DNA of 64,000 nt from Paenibacillus alvei DSM 29 (lineage in GTDB: Bacteria; Bacillota; Bacilli; Paenibacillales; Paenibacillaceae), in the NCBI RefSeq assembly GCF_000293805.1, contig NZ_AMBZ01000013.1, positions 1-64,000 on the forward strand. The letters are read 5' to 3'. The notes beneath the pieces were generated by a model that was not told the DNA's origin, searched no databases, and saw nothing but the letters and a program-made list of their open reading frames with translations. Position 1 is the stretch's first letter; each line of letters begins with the position of its first letter. Both the position numbers and the translations under genes were made by a program. Shown piece after piece: positions 42,361 through 51,837 of the stretch.

Positions 42361-43754
42361 AGCCTATTCAATATACATCACCAAAATATCAACCATTACC
42401 CGGTATATTGCCGCCGATACCAATCAGAGAATGGCGCGGCGTGAGCACGTATGATGCCTTATCTCTCGACGATGGATTTTTCACAGACATGCAGAATATG
42501 ACCACTGATGATTACCCGGCTGTATCTACGAGGCCGGGTTATTCCGTTATCGGTCAAGCTGGCTGCAAGGTTCTTGGTTTGGGTGTCTGGAAAAACCGCG
42601 AACTGCATGCAGTGTTCAATGATGGTACATGGAGACGTTGGAACGGGAACGAATGGAGTCAACTTGCTAGTGGCCTTAATACCTCTGCTGATTGGTCATT
42701 TACAAGTTTCGAAGGGAACCTAGATGACATTAATCTTATCGGAAGTAATGGTGCCGATCCTATTAAACGATATGACGGCTCTAGCGTTCGAGATTTGAGC
42801 GGAGCGCCTGCCAAGGGGAATTACATTACCACTTATCAGAATCGCTTGTGGTGTGGCGTAGGGAAGGAATTGCATTCATGTGCTCTGGATAGACCAACAG
42901 AGTGGCAGAAGTTCCAAGGGCTTGAAGATGACAGCTATGGGAAGGACATGGAATCTACCCGTGGTGAAGACATTAACATGCTTACTGGCAGCTTAACTAA
43001 GCTGACCATAGGAATGCCAAACAGTCTTCATGAGTTGTATGGGAACGTTCCTTCTAATTTCAACACAAGATTGATCACAGAAGACACCGGTCTTATCAAT
43101 AATAAGTCTGCTATCACGCAAGAAGGTTATTTGAGGTTCATGCACAAGAACGGGATATTCGAGTATGCTGGCGGCGTACTTCCGAATAAAGGCTTCTCGG
43201 ATGTGATTGAAAAGCTAATATACGGAATTACGCCTGAAAGTGTGGCTGGTTCTGATGGCACAAAGTTGTACTTTCAACTTCCGGACAAACTCCTAGTATT
43301 TGATCCGCGTGCAGGTGTCCAAGCGTGGAGTATATGGCGCGGCATCCAAGCCACTCATTTTGTTACGATGCAGAATCAATTCTATATCGGAGATGCACAG
43401 GGTCGTGTATTGCGTTTAGAAGGATCTACTGATGCAGGTAATCCTATTCCATGGTCAGTCACGACAAAGCCATTTAACGGCTCATCAGCAGCAATGAAAC
43501 AGCGATGGTATAAGATGTGGCTTGTGGTTGAGTTAACCGGCACCATGGAAGTTCATCTCTCACCATCAATATCAGGGGATGATTGGGTTCATGTGCAATC
43601 TATTTCTGGCGGATCGTCACCACAGGTTAAACGCGTAATCATTCCTGTAAATAAATTCGCTCTAGAAAACTGGATTCGCGTTCGCTTCTCGGGAACCGGT
43701 TGGGCACGTATTCATGAATTCACACGACAAACTCGCCAGTTACCGCTTTATTAA
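42357..43754 (+). CDS. gp10-like tail stabilisation protein (465 aa)
   Basis: TTG start, 4-nt overlap with the previous gene. The protein starts with REWRGVSTYDALSLDDGFFT and has repeated beta segments (SRPGYS-like TRPGYSVIG, TYQNRLWCGVGKELHSCA, GMPNSLHELYGNVPSNFNTR). This resembles P22 gp10-type tail hub proteins with a beta-propeller. It should plug the portal and hold the tail. Confidence 0.65.
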   Translation: MKPIQYTSPKYQPLPGILPPIPIREWRGVSTYDALSLDDGFFTDMQNMTTDDYPAVSTRPGYSVIGQAGCKVLGLGVWKNRELHAVFNDGTWRRWNGNEWSQLASGLNTSADWSFTSFEGNLDDINLIGSNGADPIKRYDGSSVRDLSGAPAKGNYITTYQNRLWCGVGKELHSCALDRPTEWQKFQGLEDDSYGKDMESTRGEDINMLTGSLTKLTIGMPNSLHELYGNVPSNFNTRLITEDTGLINNKSAITQEGYLRFMHKNGIFEYAGGVLPNKGFSDVIEKLIYGITPESVAGSDGTKLYFQLPDKLLVFDPRAGVQAWSIWRGIQATHFVTMQNQFYIGDAQGRVLRLEGSTDAGNPIPWSVTTKPFNGSSAAMKQRWYKMWLVVELTGTMEVHLSPSISGDDWVHVQSISGGSSPQVKRVIIPVNKFALENWIRVRFSGTGWARIHEFTRQTRQLPLY

Positions 43755-43766
43755 GGAGGAATACAC

Positions 43767-44420
43767 ATGTCAATGTGGAGCGATACACCAAGAATCTCAG
43801 CGCCGCCGAATACAAAAGATGTGGATGTTATCTTGGGATATGTAAAGGATCTCGCAAATACGGTCGCGAAGATGGCGAAGGACTTGGAGTTCATAGTCAA
43901 TGGAAACGTTGACGCAAAGAATATCAGGTCAGAAAGTATTGAGACCAGAAACTTGAAGGCCAATTCTATTACTACAGATAAGATTCAAGCAGGCTCAGTC
44001 ATTGCGGAAAAGATCAACGTGGGGGAACTGTCTGCTATATCTGCAAACCTTGGTCATATTGTAGCTGGGCTGATTGAGTCTATACAGATATATGGTTCTT
44101 TGATAGCTACCAGACGCGATGGTTACCCTCGTTGCGAAATGTCCAACACAGAGAATATGTTTGCAGCATATGGCGGGAATGGCCGTGCCATAAAGATGCA
44201 GGCCTATGGATCGCTTGGAGTGCCGTTGTTAACTTTTACCTTCAATCAGGATATGACAATATTGAGTCATAGAGAAGGTGGATTTTATATATCTGCAGGA
44301 TCAGCCGATGTAAATATAACAGGAGAAAATATATTTTTAATGCCTAGAGGACAAGTGCGCGTTCAAAACTGGGACTCTATATATAGCGAAGATGATCAAC
44401 AAACTTTAAAAAAGCATTAG
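43767..44420 (+). CDS. tail spike or fibre component (217 aa)
   Basis: AAGGAGG precedes the ATG. A short coiled coil (YVKDLANTVAKMAKDLEFIV) is followed by a beta-helix-like repeat (NIRSESIETRNLKANSITTD, KIQAGSVIAEKINVGELSA) and a beta-rich end. This is typical of trimeric fibre proteins; receptor unknown. Confidence 0.65.
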   Translation: MSMWSDTPRISAPPNTKDVDVILGYVKDLANTVAKMAKDLEFIVNGNVDAKNIRSESIETRNLKANSITTDKIQAGSVIAEKINVGELSAISANLGHIVAGLIESIQIYGSLIATRRDGYPRCEMSNTENMFAAYGGNGRAIKMQAYGSLGVPLLTFTFNQDMTILSHREGGFYISAGSADVNITGENIFLMPRGQVRVQNWDSIYSEDDQQTLKKH

Positions 44421-44500
44421 GCAGATAAAAATTAATTCCTTTTTACCTTCAGGGCGAACATGATATAATTACCAAAAACAATGATTGCGAGGGGAAGACA

Positions 44501-45082
44501 GTGAAAAAGTTTATTACTGGTGTCATTGTTGGTGCGTTAATCATGGTTTCGCCTCAAGTATATGGTGCAGCATCTTCGATTATCGGGAAAAAAGTAGATG
44601 GTGAATTGGTTGTTAAAATAGACGGCAAACAGGCAGGGAAAGCGGCTGTCGTGGATGGGAAAAGCTATCTACCAGTTCGAGATGTTGTCAACGAATTGGG
44701 GTTGAAGATTAAGGTGGAAAATAAAGAAGTAATAATCACATCTACGTCTGAAGATAAGATTGCAGAAGAAGTAAAGAAACAAGTAGATGCAATGAAGAAA
44801 GAAGAAGAGATTGAGAAATTAAAACAAGATAAGCAAAAGGTAAGCAAAAAATTAGAAGAAGATAAATCAAATATTGAAATTTCAATTGCTAATATGCAAA
44901 AAGCTAAAGAAAAATATGATGACACTGTTTCTAGAACTAATGATCCTTTCCATGTTGACCCGCTTAAGACATTTTATGAAAGCTCAAAAACAGGTCATGA
45001 GAACTTGCTGAAACGAATCGAAGACAACGAAAAAGAACTTGAACGAATCAATAACAGACTTAAGGAATTAGGGGCCGAATAA
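44501..45082 (+). CDS. secreted protein with copper-amine-oxidase-like N-terminal domain (193 aa)
   Basis: GTG start after GAGGGG. A signal peptide (KKFITGVIVGALIMVSPQVY) precedes a small domain (KSYLPVRDVVNELGLKIKVE) of the copper-amine-oxidase N-terminal-like type, which is also found at the end of the prophage endolysin. A charged coiled coil follows (about 95-190). It has its own -10 (TATAAT, 44464-44469) and terminator, so it is probably a conversion gene. Confidence 0.6.
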   Translation: MKKFITGVIVGALIMVSPQVYGAASSIIGKKVDGELVVKIDGKQAGKAAVVDGKSYLPVRDVVNELGLKIKVENKEVIITSTSEDKIAEEVKKQVDAMKKEEEIEKLKQDKQKVSKKLEEDKSNIEISIANMQKAKEKYDDTVSRTNDPFHVDPLKTFYESSKTGHENLLKRIEDNEKELERINNRLKELGAE

Positions 45083-45096
45083 GGCTCCTTTTTTAT
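45071..45096 (+). terminator. intrinsic terminator
   Basis: GGGGCC-GAATAA-GGCTCC followed by T6. The stop codon lies in the loop. Confidence 0.8.
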
Positions 45097-45115
45097 GCAA
45101 GAAAGGAGGAAGTCC

Positions 45116-46531
45116 ATGGCTATCCAAGGAACAGTGGTATCATCACGACCGCTTGAAGAAGATAAAAATAAAGTAATAGCGCAGGCTGCTCAGAATGTCC
45201 GTAATGGTTCAACGGCGACAGCGAATGCACCACAACCTTTCACACAGCCGGGCGGGCGCGTCAATAACACACTGAGCCAGATACAGGACTTTATAAATGG
45301 CCCGAGCTTTCAATTTACCGGGCCGCAACAGTGGAGTTATGATGCTGACTCAGATCCGGCATATCAAGCAGCGCTATCAACGGCAAAACGTAATATAGCA
45401 GATCAGCAAGCGAATACGAACGCCTTCCTTCGCGCTGGCGGGCAGGGGAAGTCGTCATACTCCGAATCGGTAGCAAACCAAATTGGCTCGCGTGAAATGG
45501 CTCGAGTTTCGGATACTGTGTTGCCGCAGCTAATGCAGCAGGCTTATCAGCGATATTCAGATCAAGCAAACCGTGATATGCAACTACAGCAGCTTAACTA
45601 TGGTGTTCAGCGCGATAAGATAGGCGACCTTGCTAACCTTTACGCACAGCAGTATCAATACGACGTAACACGTCCAATGGACGAGGCTCAGCTTACAGGT
45701 ACGTACTTACCGGGTGAGGCAAGAGAAGCCATTCAAAACCTGCTTGGCTTGAAACAACAGGCCGAGGTGAAGGGGATTACCAAGGAAGCACGTAACGATT
45801 TGAGCAAACAGGCAGATGGCATTCGAGCGCAATTATCTGCTATGGGCATAGATCCTACTCTTTACGGGGCCGACGTACAGTACAACAAGGCGAAGCTACA
45901 GAATCCAGGATTCCGCACACTTGCAGGGCAGCAATTAGACCTTGCAGGCAAGCAAGCCAACAATGCTGCAGCAATGGGATGGAGCGAGTTGACCGGACAT
46001 ATGCTGTATCCTCAGAACGACTGGTCAGGGTACCAGCGTCAAGTGCAGCGCGGAGATTCTCCGACGACGCTACCGGGGCAGCAAATGGACTTGAGCAAGC
46101 AGAAGATGAACATGGACAGACAGCAAATGCAATGGGATCAGCAGCAACGGATGTTCTCGAACACCATGCAGGAAAGACAATTTAACGAAAACGTTCGCCA
46201 GTTTGGTTTGGAGTATGCTATGAGAGAATTACAAAATCAGCAGCAATACGGGTTGGGTCTTGACCGTCAGGCATTGGACGAGGCTCGCTTTGGTTTGGAT
46301 ATGGAGGCGGCCGCTAACCGTGGGGAAAAGGCAAACTATACAATGAATCCAAAGACGCTAATGGATATTATATCGCAGCAATATGGAGTTCAGGACTTGG
46401 CTACTGGTCAGACGAAAGTGCCAGACGGAATGAAGCAACAGATAGCTGGTATCATAGGATCGGCTAATATGTCGCTGGAAGATAAGATACTGACCGCAAA
46501 AATGTATGGAATAGAGCTCCCAAAAAACTGA
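45116..46531 (+). CDS. ejection/internal virion protein, N-terminal part (471 aa)
   Basis: ATG 45116 follows GAAAGGAGG. The protein is Gln-rich and largely helical (QQMQWDQQQRMFSNTMQERQ, LTGTYLPGEAREAIQNLLGL). It ends PKN after A6 (46522-46527). An added A would carry it on (LSSPAGSSAGGASLNNTLGG), and a second indel at A5 46593-46597 joins it to the hydrolase domain at 46598-46960. The native protein is probably about 614 aa. Confidence 0.65.
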   Translation: MAIQGTVVSSRPLEEDKNKVIAQAAQNVRNGSTATANAPQPFTQPGGRVNNTLSQIQDFINGPSFQFTGPQQWSYDADSDPAYQAALSTAKRNIADQQANTNAFLRAGGQGKSSYSESVANQIGSREMARVSDTVLPQLMQQAYQRYSDQANRDMQLQQLNYGVQRDKIGDLANLYAQQYQYDVTRPMDEAQLTGTYLPGEAREAIQNLLGLKQQAEVKGITKEARNDLSKQADGIRAQLSAMGIDPTLYGADVQYNKAKLQNPGFRTLAGQQLDLAGKQANNAAAMGWSELTGHMLYPQNDWSGYQRQVQRGDSPTTLPGQQMDLSKQKMNMDRQQMQWDQQQRMFSNTMQERQFNENVRQFGLEYAMRELQNQQQYGLGLDRQALDEARFGLDMEAAANRGEKANYTMNPKTLMDIISQQYGVQDLATGQTKVPDGMKQQIAGIIGSANMSLEDKILTAKMYGIELPKN

Positions 46532-46597
46532 GTAGCCCCGCTGGTAGTAGTGCTGGTGGGGCCTCTTTGAATAACACTCTTGGTGGCGTATTAAAAA

Positions 46598-46960
46598 GGC
46601 ACGGGTGACCTGTTCGTTAAATATGGTAACAAATACGGTATTGATCCTGCGTTGTTGGCAGCGATTAGCATCCATGAGACAGGGAACGGTTCATCTCCAG
46701 CAGCTCGAAATAAGTTTAACCTTGGCGGTATGATGGATCCAGCAACTAACTGGTCAAAACTCATGTCATTTGACAGCATTGAATCCGGTATTGATGCGAT
46801 GGCACGAAACTTGAAAAAGAACTACCTAGATCAAGGGATTACATCAATCCAAGGCATCGGAGGAAAATATGCGCCGTTAGGTGCTAAGAACGACCCAAGG
46901 GGATTAAATCAGCATTGGGTTCCTAGTGTAACGAAGTATTACAACCAATTGAGGGGGTGA
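46598..46960 (+). CDS. peptidoglycan-hydrolase domain, C-terminal part of the ejection protein
   Basis: The frame GTGDLFVKYGNKYGIDPALL, AAISIHETGNGSSPAARNKF, NLGGMM and YAPLGAKNDPRGLNQHWVPS is a glucosaminidase/lysozyme-like domain with the catalytic-type Glu in HETG. It has no start codon with a ribosome site (TTG 46652 only), which supports its being the C terminus of the 45116 protein. Such domains open the wall during DNA injection. Confidence 0.65.
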   Translation, partial: GTGDLFVKYGNKYGIDPALLAAISIHETGNGSSPAARNKFNLGGMMDPATNWSKLMSFDSIESGIDAMARNLKKNYLDQGITSIQGIGGKYAPLGAKNDPRGLNQHWVPSVTKYYNQLRG

Positions 46961-46964
46961 GGGC

Positions 46965-49367
46965 GTGTCTAGCAAAGAAGATTGGAAAAGATATTTTGAC
47001 CAAGCTGCACAGAAGGAAAATATCCAAAAGTATCAGAATATCTACCGTTCGAACGCTGGCGACATTGGCGGATATGTAGCGAGTAAAAAACAGCAACCGA
47101 AACAAATGGATACTGAAACACAGCGGTGGGCACAGTTTTTTGACGAGGCTGGTATTGATCATAATTCGTTATATATGGAACAAAGTATGGCCGCTCTCCC
47201 TCCAGAGTTGACAAATATTAATAAGTTGGAAGGTTCACCTATTCTAAAAAGTGCGATTGCTGCAGAAGCGAAAGCTGTTAGTGAGAAGCCACTGACACAA
47301 GCAGATATCAACCGTGCCCGTCGAGCGGAGATAAAGCCGCGCAACGGTTTTGAGGCAGCATTGAAAACCGTTGCTGACCCAATTGCCGAAGGAATCGATT
47401 GGTTAATGTATGGTAACTCAGTCGGCGAGTTTGCTACCCGTGCCGGTCACACTGCGGCAAGCATGACAGGGCCAACAGTGACGATAAAACCAGAGACAGG
47501 AAGCAAGGTTGCGGACGTTGCGGCTGATATTGTAGGTGGGTTGGCTGGATTCACGGCCAACCCTGCTACGGGGAACATGCCTGGCACAAACTTGTTAGAT
47601 GGGCCGTACAAGGCGGCAGATGCACTGATGCTTAATAAGTTAGGGCAGACAGCGCAAAAAGGTGTTTCTAAGGCCGTGGAAGCAGCAACACATTTGCCGA
47701 CTACTGCTCAACGAGTCGCTGAACAAGCTATACGCGGCGGTGCTGCTGGTGCTATGCAATCTGCTGCCCAGTCTCTAATGCGTGGTGAATCAGACGCTGA
47801 TGAATTGGCTATTTCTACTGCACTCGGTGCTGGATTAGGTTCTGTTGGCGATGTTGCTTTCGGAGCGTTAGGCGCAGGAATAAGAAAGCTATTTAAGAAA
47901 AATGGAATCCCGGAAAAAGAAATCGAAGAGATCCTTGCTTTACCTCCATCTAGGCTAGAAACACGATTGAACGCAGCAGCGGAACGCTCGCAACTGGCAT
48001 ATGGCGATAATCCTATTATGGCTCCATACCAACACAAATTGCCTGAAGCAAGTGCATCGACTCGTGCTATTGCAGAAAATGTAGGTTCTGGGCGTTCGGA
48101 GATGAGCCGAATTGACGAAGCAATTAACGATCTGTCAACGAAGTATGAACAGCGTGTCATAGACGAGTACAAATATTTGAAAGGGTCTATGGACAATCGT
48201 GGCGGTGTCCAACAAGGTGCTATCTATAAAGATGCTGCTGGTGACGTTATTGGACGATCTGGAAGACAATCACAGAATCCATATTGGTACCGTGAATTCT
48301 ATAAGCAATATAATCGAAAGCCAACCAATAGAGAGTTGTATAGTCTTGCGCGTGAACGGGTAGACAAAGGATTCTCAGATGAGTTTGGCAACGTTCCCTC
48401 ATGGCGACAAGAAAGTGGATTTGATGAAATGATGGGCGGGTATCAGTCAGTTCGTAATCAACTTGAGCAGAGTATCAAAGAAATAGATCCTGCGATTAAG
48501 ATGACTGATCAACCATTAGTAAGCGAGGCTATTCGAGATTTGAGGAAGCCAAAAGAACCGGTGGCACCATTGGACTTTCCTAAACCAGAACCAATAGCAG
48601 CGCCGGGGAAGACAATGAAAGAACAGATAGCGGCATCTATTGAGGAATTAAGCGAGCCCTTAGGAATAGCGTCATTGGGAGCGAAAAAGACACCATATGA
48701 AAAATCTTCATTAAATTCAACATTGTCGCAATTACGTTCACGCTCACAAAAGGAGATGTCGCTAGAGGGCTTGAAAGAAAAGGCCCATAGCTTTTACCAG
48801 AATGTTGTGGACGATGTACATGCTCTGAACCGGTTCGATAAAGTAGTCGCCAAAGTCCTAGGGCGTGAGCTAAAGGCATCTGAAAAGGTACACATGGCAG
48901 CGCTGAATGCGCGGGGTGCTGACATGATCGCCAGTCAAATCGTAAAAGAAGGCATTGTAAATAAGAACGGTCAGGTAATTGGCCAGTCATTGAGAGATCG
49001 CCTAACGGCCTTGCCCCTTAACAGGTATGCTGAATTTGAAGATTATCTTATTAACCGGCATGCCATTACTCGATATGACCGCGGGGAAAATGTATTTCAC
49101 GAACGCTTGGAATGGACACCGGAGAAAGGCGAAAAAATATTAGCCGATTACGACAGCAAATATCCGATGTTTGCGCAAGTAGCAGATCAACTGTATGACT
49201 ATCAACGTACTATGGCGCAGGAATGGTTAGTCAACACGGGGATGATTTCGCAGAAGCAAGCAAACGCGTGGTTCGAGGCAAATCCATACTATGTTCCGAA
49301 CAAACGACACTTTTTCAGAGATGGAGAAGGGTGGCAAGGGATTCGGTTCAAAGCGCGGGTATGCTAA
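46965..49367 (+). CDS. large virion protein, N-terminal part (800 aa)
   Basis: GGGGGTGAGGG precedes the start. Residues about 240-330 have a Gly/Ala-rich amphipathic or membrane segment (IRGGAAGAMQSAAQSLMRGE, ALGAGLGSVGDVAFGALGAG). The frame ends after RHFFRDGEGWQGIRFKARVC, just past T5 (49311-49315). Dropping one T gives RHFSEMEKGGKGFGSKRGYA in the frame of 49291-51288, making a single 1,440-aa protein with an LPD38 C-terminal domain, like large ejected proteins. Confidence 0.7.
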   Translation: MSSKEDWKRYFDQAAQKENIQKYQNIYRSNAGDIGGYVASKKQQPKQMDTETQRWAQFFDEAGIDHNSLYMEQSMAALPPELTNINKLEGSPILKSAIAAEAKAVSEKPLTQADINRARRAEIKPRNGFEAALKTVADPIAEGIDWLMYGNSVGEFATRAGHTAASMTGPTVTIKPETGSKVADVAADIVGGLAGFTANPATGNMPGTNLLDGPYKAADALMLNKLGQTAQKGVSKAVEAATHLPTTAQRVAEQAIRGGAAGAMQSAAQSLMRGESDADELAISTALGAGLGSVGDVAFGALGAGIRKLFKKNGIPEKEIEEILALPPSRLETRLNAAAERSQLAYGDNPIMAPYQHKLPEASASTRAIAENVGSGRSEMSRIDEAINDLSTKYEQRVIDEYKYLKGSMDNRGGVQQGAIYKDAAGDVIGRSGRQSQNPYWYREFYKQYNRKPTNRELYSLARERVDKGFSDEFGNVPSWRQESGFDEMMGGYQSVRNQLEQSIKEIDPAIKMTDQPLVSEAIRDLRKPKEPVAPLDFPKPEPIAAPGKTMKEQIAASIEELSEPLGIASLGAKKTPYEKSSLNSTLSQLRSRSQKEMSLEGLKEKAHSFYQNVVDDVHALNRFDKVVAKVLGRELKASEKVHMAALNARGADMIASQIVKEGIVNKNGQVIGQSLRDRLTALPLNRYAEFEDYLINRHAITRYDRGENVFHERLEWTPEKGEKILADYDSKYPMFAQVADQLYDYQRTMAQEWLVNTGMISQKQANAWFEANPYYVPNKRHFFRDGEGWQGIRFKARVC

Positions 49368-51288
49368 CCAGTCTGTGCCTGTGAAGAAATATCAGAAGAC
49401 AGGATCACGCCGTCAGATAATTAGCCCGATCGAAAGCATCATTGAAAATACAGATGCTTTCGTTAAGGCAGCGAAGCGGAATGAGGTTATGCAGAAGTTC
49501 GTAACTAACTTACGCAAGTCAGATGAATTGAACGATTGGGCGGAAATCGTCCAAAATCACAAGGACAATCGGGATCTAAATAGCTTACTTGATGATGGGC
49601 TGGAGCAGGCTCTGAATGAAATCGGTAAAGACTATGACAAAGCATTTACCCGCACATCATTGGATACGGACGATGTTGTTCGTGTCCTCGTCAACGGCGA
49701 GCCCGTGCATATAAAGATCAAAGATCCAGATCTAATGAAAGCAGCTCTTGCACTCGGGCCCGAACGCTCTGGATGGTTACTTGACCAGGTTGGTAAGTTG
49801 ACGAATATGTTCAAGACATTTACAACTGGTATCAACCCATACTTTGTCGCACGTAACATCACAAGAGATTTAGGGGATGCATGGATCAATACAAAGTCGA
49901 CAGGTAATCCTTTGAATTTCGTGAATGACTTCCTAAAAGCTTCATTTGACATTATGCGAGGCAGCAAGAGCAAGGCATGGCAAGAGTACAAGAATATCGG
50001 CGGCGGGCACACAAGCCAAGTAGCTAGTCGAAACATGTTGCAACGGAGTAAGCAGGCTGTGCTCCCTCAAACGCCGGTACAAAAGCTGAAAGGGCTGCCA
50101 CGTAATCTTTGGCGCGTTCTTGAAGACATTCTATCCGCAACTGAATCTATGGGTCGGTTGGCGGAGTTCAAACGCATACAAGGCAACAGAACGCCTGACG
50201 AACTTGCAAAAGCTTTGTTTGAATCGCAGGAAGTTGCGATAAATTTTAAACGGCGCGGAACTGTTACCAAAGAAATTGACAAAGTGTTCCCGTATTTTAA
50301 CGCCGCGGTACAAGGCTTGGATCGGTTTGTTCGGACATTCAAGGACAATCCCGTTAAAGCATCAGTAAAGGCCGTCTTGGCTATGACCGTGCCAACAGCA
50401 GTGCTGTATTCGATGAACCGTGACAATCCAAAGTACAAGGAATTGCCGGAGAATACGCGGGATAATTTCTTCCTGATTCCTACAGATGGCGGTGAGAAAT
50501 TTATCAAGATAGCAAAGCCACGTGAATTAGGAATGTTGTTTTCGAGTCTGCCTGAAAGATTGATGCGACAATTCGCAGACGATGATCCTGAAGCTTGGTC
50601 AGAGTTCGCAGAAACAATGATTAAGACGTTCTCTCTTCCGGGAATTGAGGGGGCATTGACGGCGAAGGGTGGAGTTCCGCAAAAGGCGCTCGGCGCATTA
50701 CGTAGCACCATCGGTGGACCATTCGTAGATATCGCTATGAATCAGAACTTCGCTGGTTCGCCGATTGTTCCGGGGCACCTTGAACGTTTATCACCAGACT
50801 TACAGTATGACGAAAAAACGAGTCAACTGGCACGGAAACTCGCTGGTATGGGTGGGGGATCCCCAAAGCAGTATGATTATATACTTCAGCAGTATCTTGG
50901 CGGTTTGGGTAAAGCTATACTTCCAGGAGCAACACCATCGGGTGACCCAGTTAAGGAACTTGGTAATCAATTTATTGCCGATCCGACATACAGCAACCAA
51001 CTTGCTACACAGTTCTACGACATCAAGGATAAACTGGATCAAGCATATGCGGACAGAAATGTTCGCGGTGAGTTGCCGAAATGGTATAACGATGGGGCAC
51101 GTAAACGACTTAATAAGTTAAGTGAGAGTATGTCAGACACTCGTAAGCAGATGAAGACGATAGAAGCAGATAACACACTTTCACGGAAAGAGAAAGAATC
51201 TCAAATGCGTGAGCTCCGCGAACAGGTAAACGAGCTGGCGCGGAAGGGGCTCGACTTAGTAAAGGAATTGAATATAAAACCTGATTAA
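49291..51288 (+). CDS. large virion protein, C-terminal part with LPD38 domain
   Basis: The frame carries the large-polyvalent-protein-associated domain LPD38 (roughly 120-520 of this frame): FPYFNAAVQGLDRFVRTFKD, PTAVLYSMNRDNPKYKELPE, and KIAKPRELGMLFSSLPERLM. The C terminus is a coiled coil (RKQMKTIEADNTLSRKEKES). The ATG at 49291 has no good ribosome site and the frame overlaps the previous one by 77 nt, so it is most simply its continuation. Confidence 0.7.
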   Translation: MFRTNDTFSEMEKGGKGFGSKRGYANQSVPVKKYQKTGSRRQIISPIESIIENTDAFVKAAKRNEVMQKFVTNLRKSDELNDWAEIVQNHKDNRDLNSLLDDGLEQALNEIGKDYDKAFTRTSLDTDDVVRVLVNGEPVHIKIKDPDLMKAALALGPERSGWLLDQVGKLTNMFKTFTTGINPYFVARNITRDLGDAWINTKSTGNPLNFVNDFLKASFDIMRGSKSKAWQEYKNIGGGHTSQVASRNMLQRSKQAVLPQTPVQKLKGLPRNLWRVLEDILSATESMGRLAEFKRIQGNRTPDELAKALFESQEVAINFKRRGTVTKEIDKVFPYFNAAVQGLDRFVRTFKDNPVKASVKAVLAMTVPTAVLYSMNRDNPKYKELPENTRDNFFLIPTDGGEKFIKIAKPRELGMLFSSLPERLMRQFADDDPEAWSEFAETMIKTFSLPGIEGALTAKGGVPQKALGALRSTIGGPFVDIAMNQNFAGSPIVPGHLERLSPDLQYDEKTSQLARKLAGMGGGSPKQYDYILQQYLGGLGKAILPGATPSGDPVKELGNQFIADPTYSNQLATQFYDIKDKLDQAYADRNVRGELPKWYNDGARKRLNKLSESMSDTRKQMKTIEADNTLSRKEKESQMRELREQVNELARKGLDLVKELNIKPD

Positions 51289-51318
51289 AACGCCATGTAA
51301 AGCATGAGCGTTATTTTT
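51289..51318 (+). terminator. intrinsic terminator after the virion protein genes
   Basis: AACGC-CATG-TAAAG-CATG-AGCGTT followed by a T-rich tail. Confidence 0.65.
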
Positions 51319-51365
51319 ATGCCCTCGGGATACCGGGGGCTATTTTAATTCGAGGGGGAAATAAC

Positions 51366-51837
51366 GTGGAAAAATATTGGGCTTTTCTAACCGGGGCAAT
51401 AATTACACCGGCCTTTAACTTTTTGTATGGAAGTGGTGAAACGAGTATGGCAATGCTGGCTGCGCTTGTCTTCTTTCTTGTTATGGATTGGGTAACTGGG
51501 ATTCGTGCAGCTAAGAAAGACAACACATACGCAAGCTCATACGGAATTGATGGCATTTTCCGTTCATTCTTCATTCTGCTGCTGCCTGCAGGTGGGAACT
51601 TGTTGGACAAGGCTTTCCAACTTCCAGGTGTACTTTTTTGGGGCGCTATGCATCGGCGTTCTGTACCACATTCTACAAAGCATGACGGCGAATGCCATCA
51701 GAGCCGGTTGGGGGAACTGGTTCCCTGAAAAGATTTTAGATTGGATCTCCAACTGGGTTAAGTCCGAGTTAGAGAAGAAAACGGAGCGAGCTGCGTCGAG
51801 AATGACAGGAAAGGGCGGGGATATCGATGGAAATTAA
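51366..51837 (+). pseudogene. phage holin (TcdE/BhlA family), frameshifted at G4
   Basis: GTG/ATG start region after GAGGGGG. The first frame gives the holin core (EKYWAFLTGAIITPAFNFLY, ALVFFLVMDWVTGIRAAKKD, FFILLLPAGGNLLDKAFQLP). It leaves the family frame at TTTTTTGGGG (51634-51643). The other frame carries the normal end, CIGVLYHILQSMTANAIRAG, WISNWVKSELEKKTERAAS, to TAA 51837. Removing one G restores a holin of about 157 aa. Confidence 0.8.
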
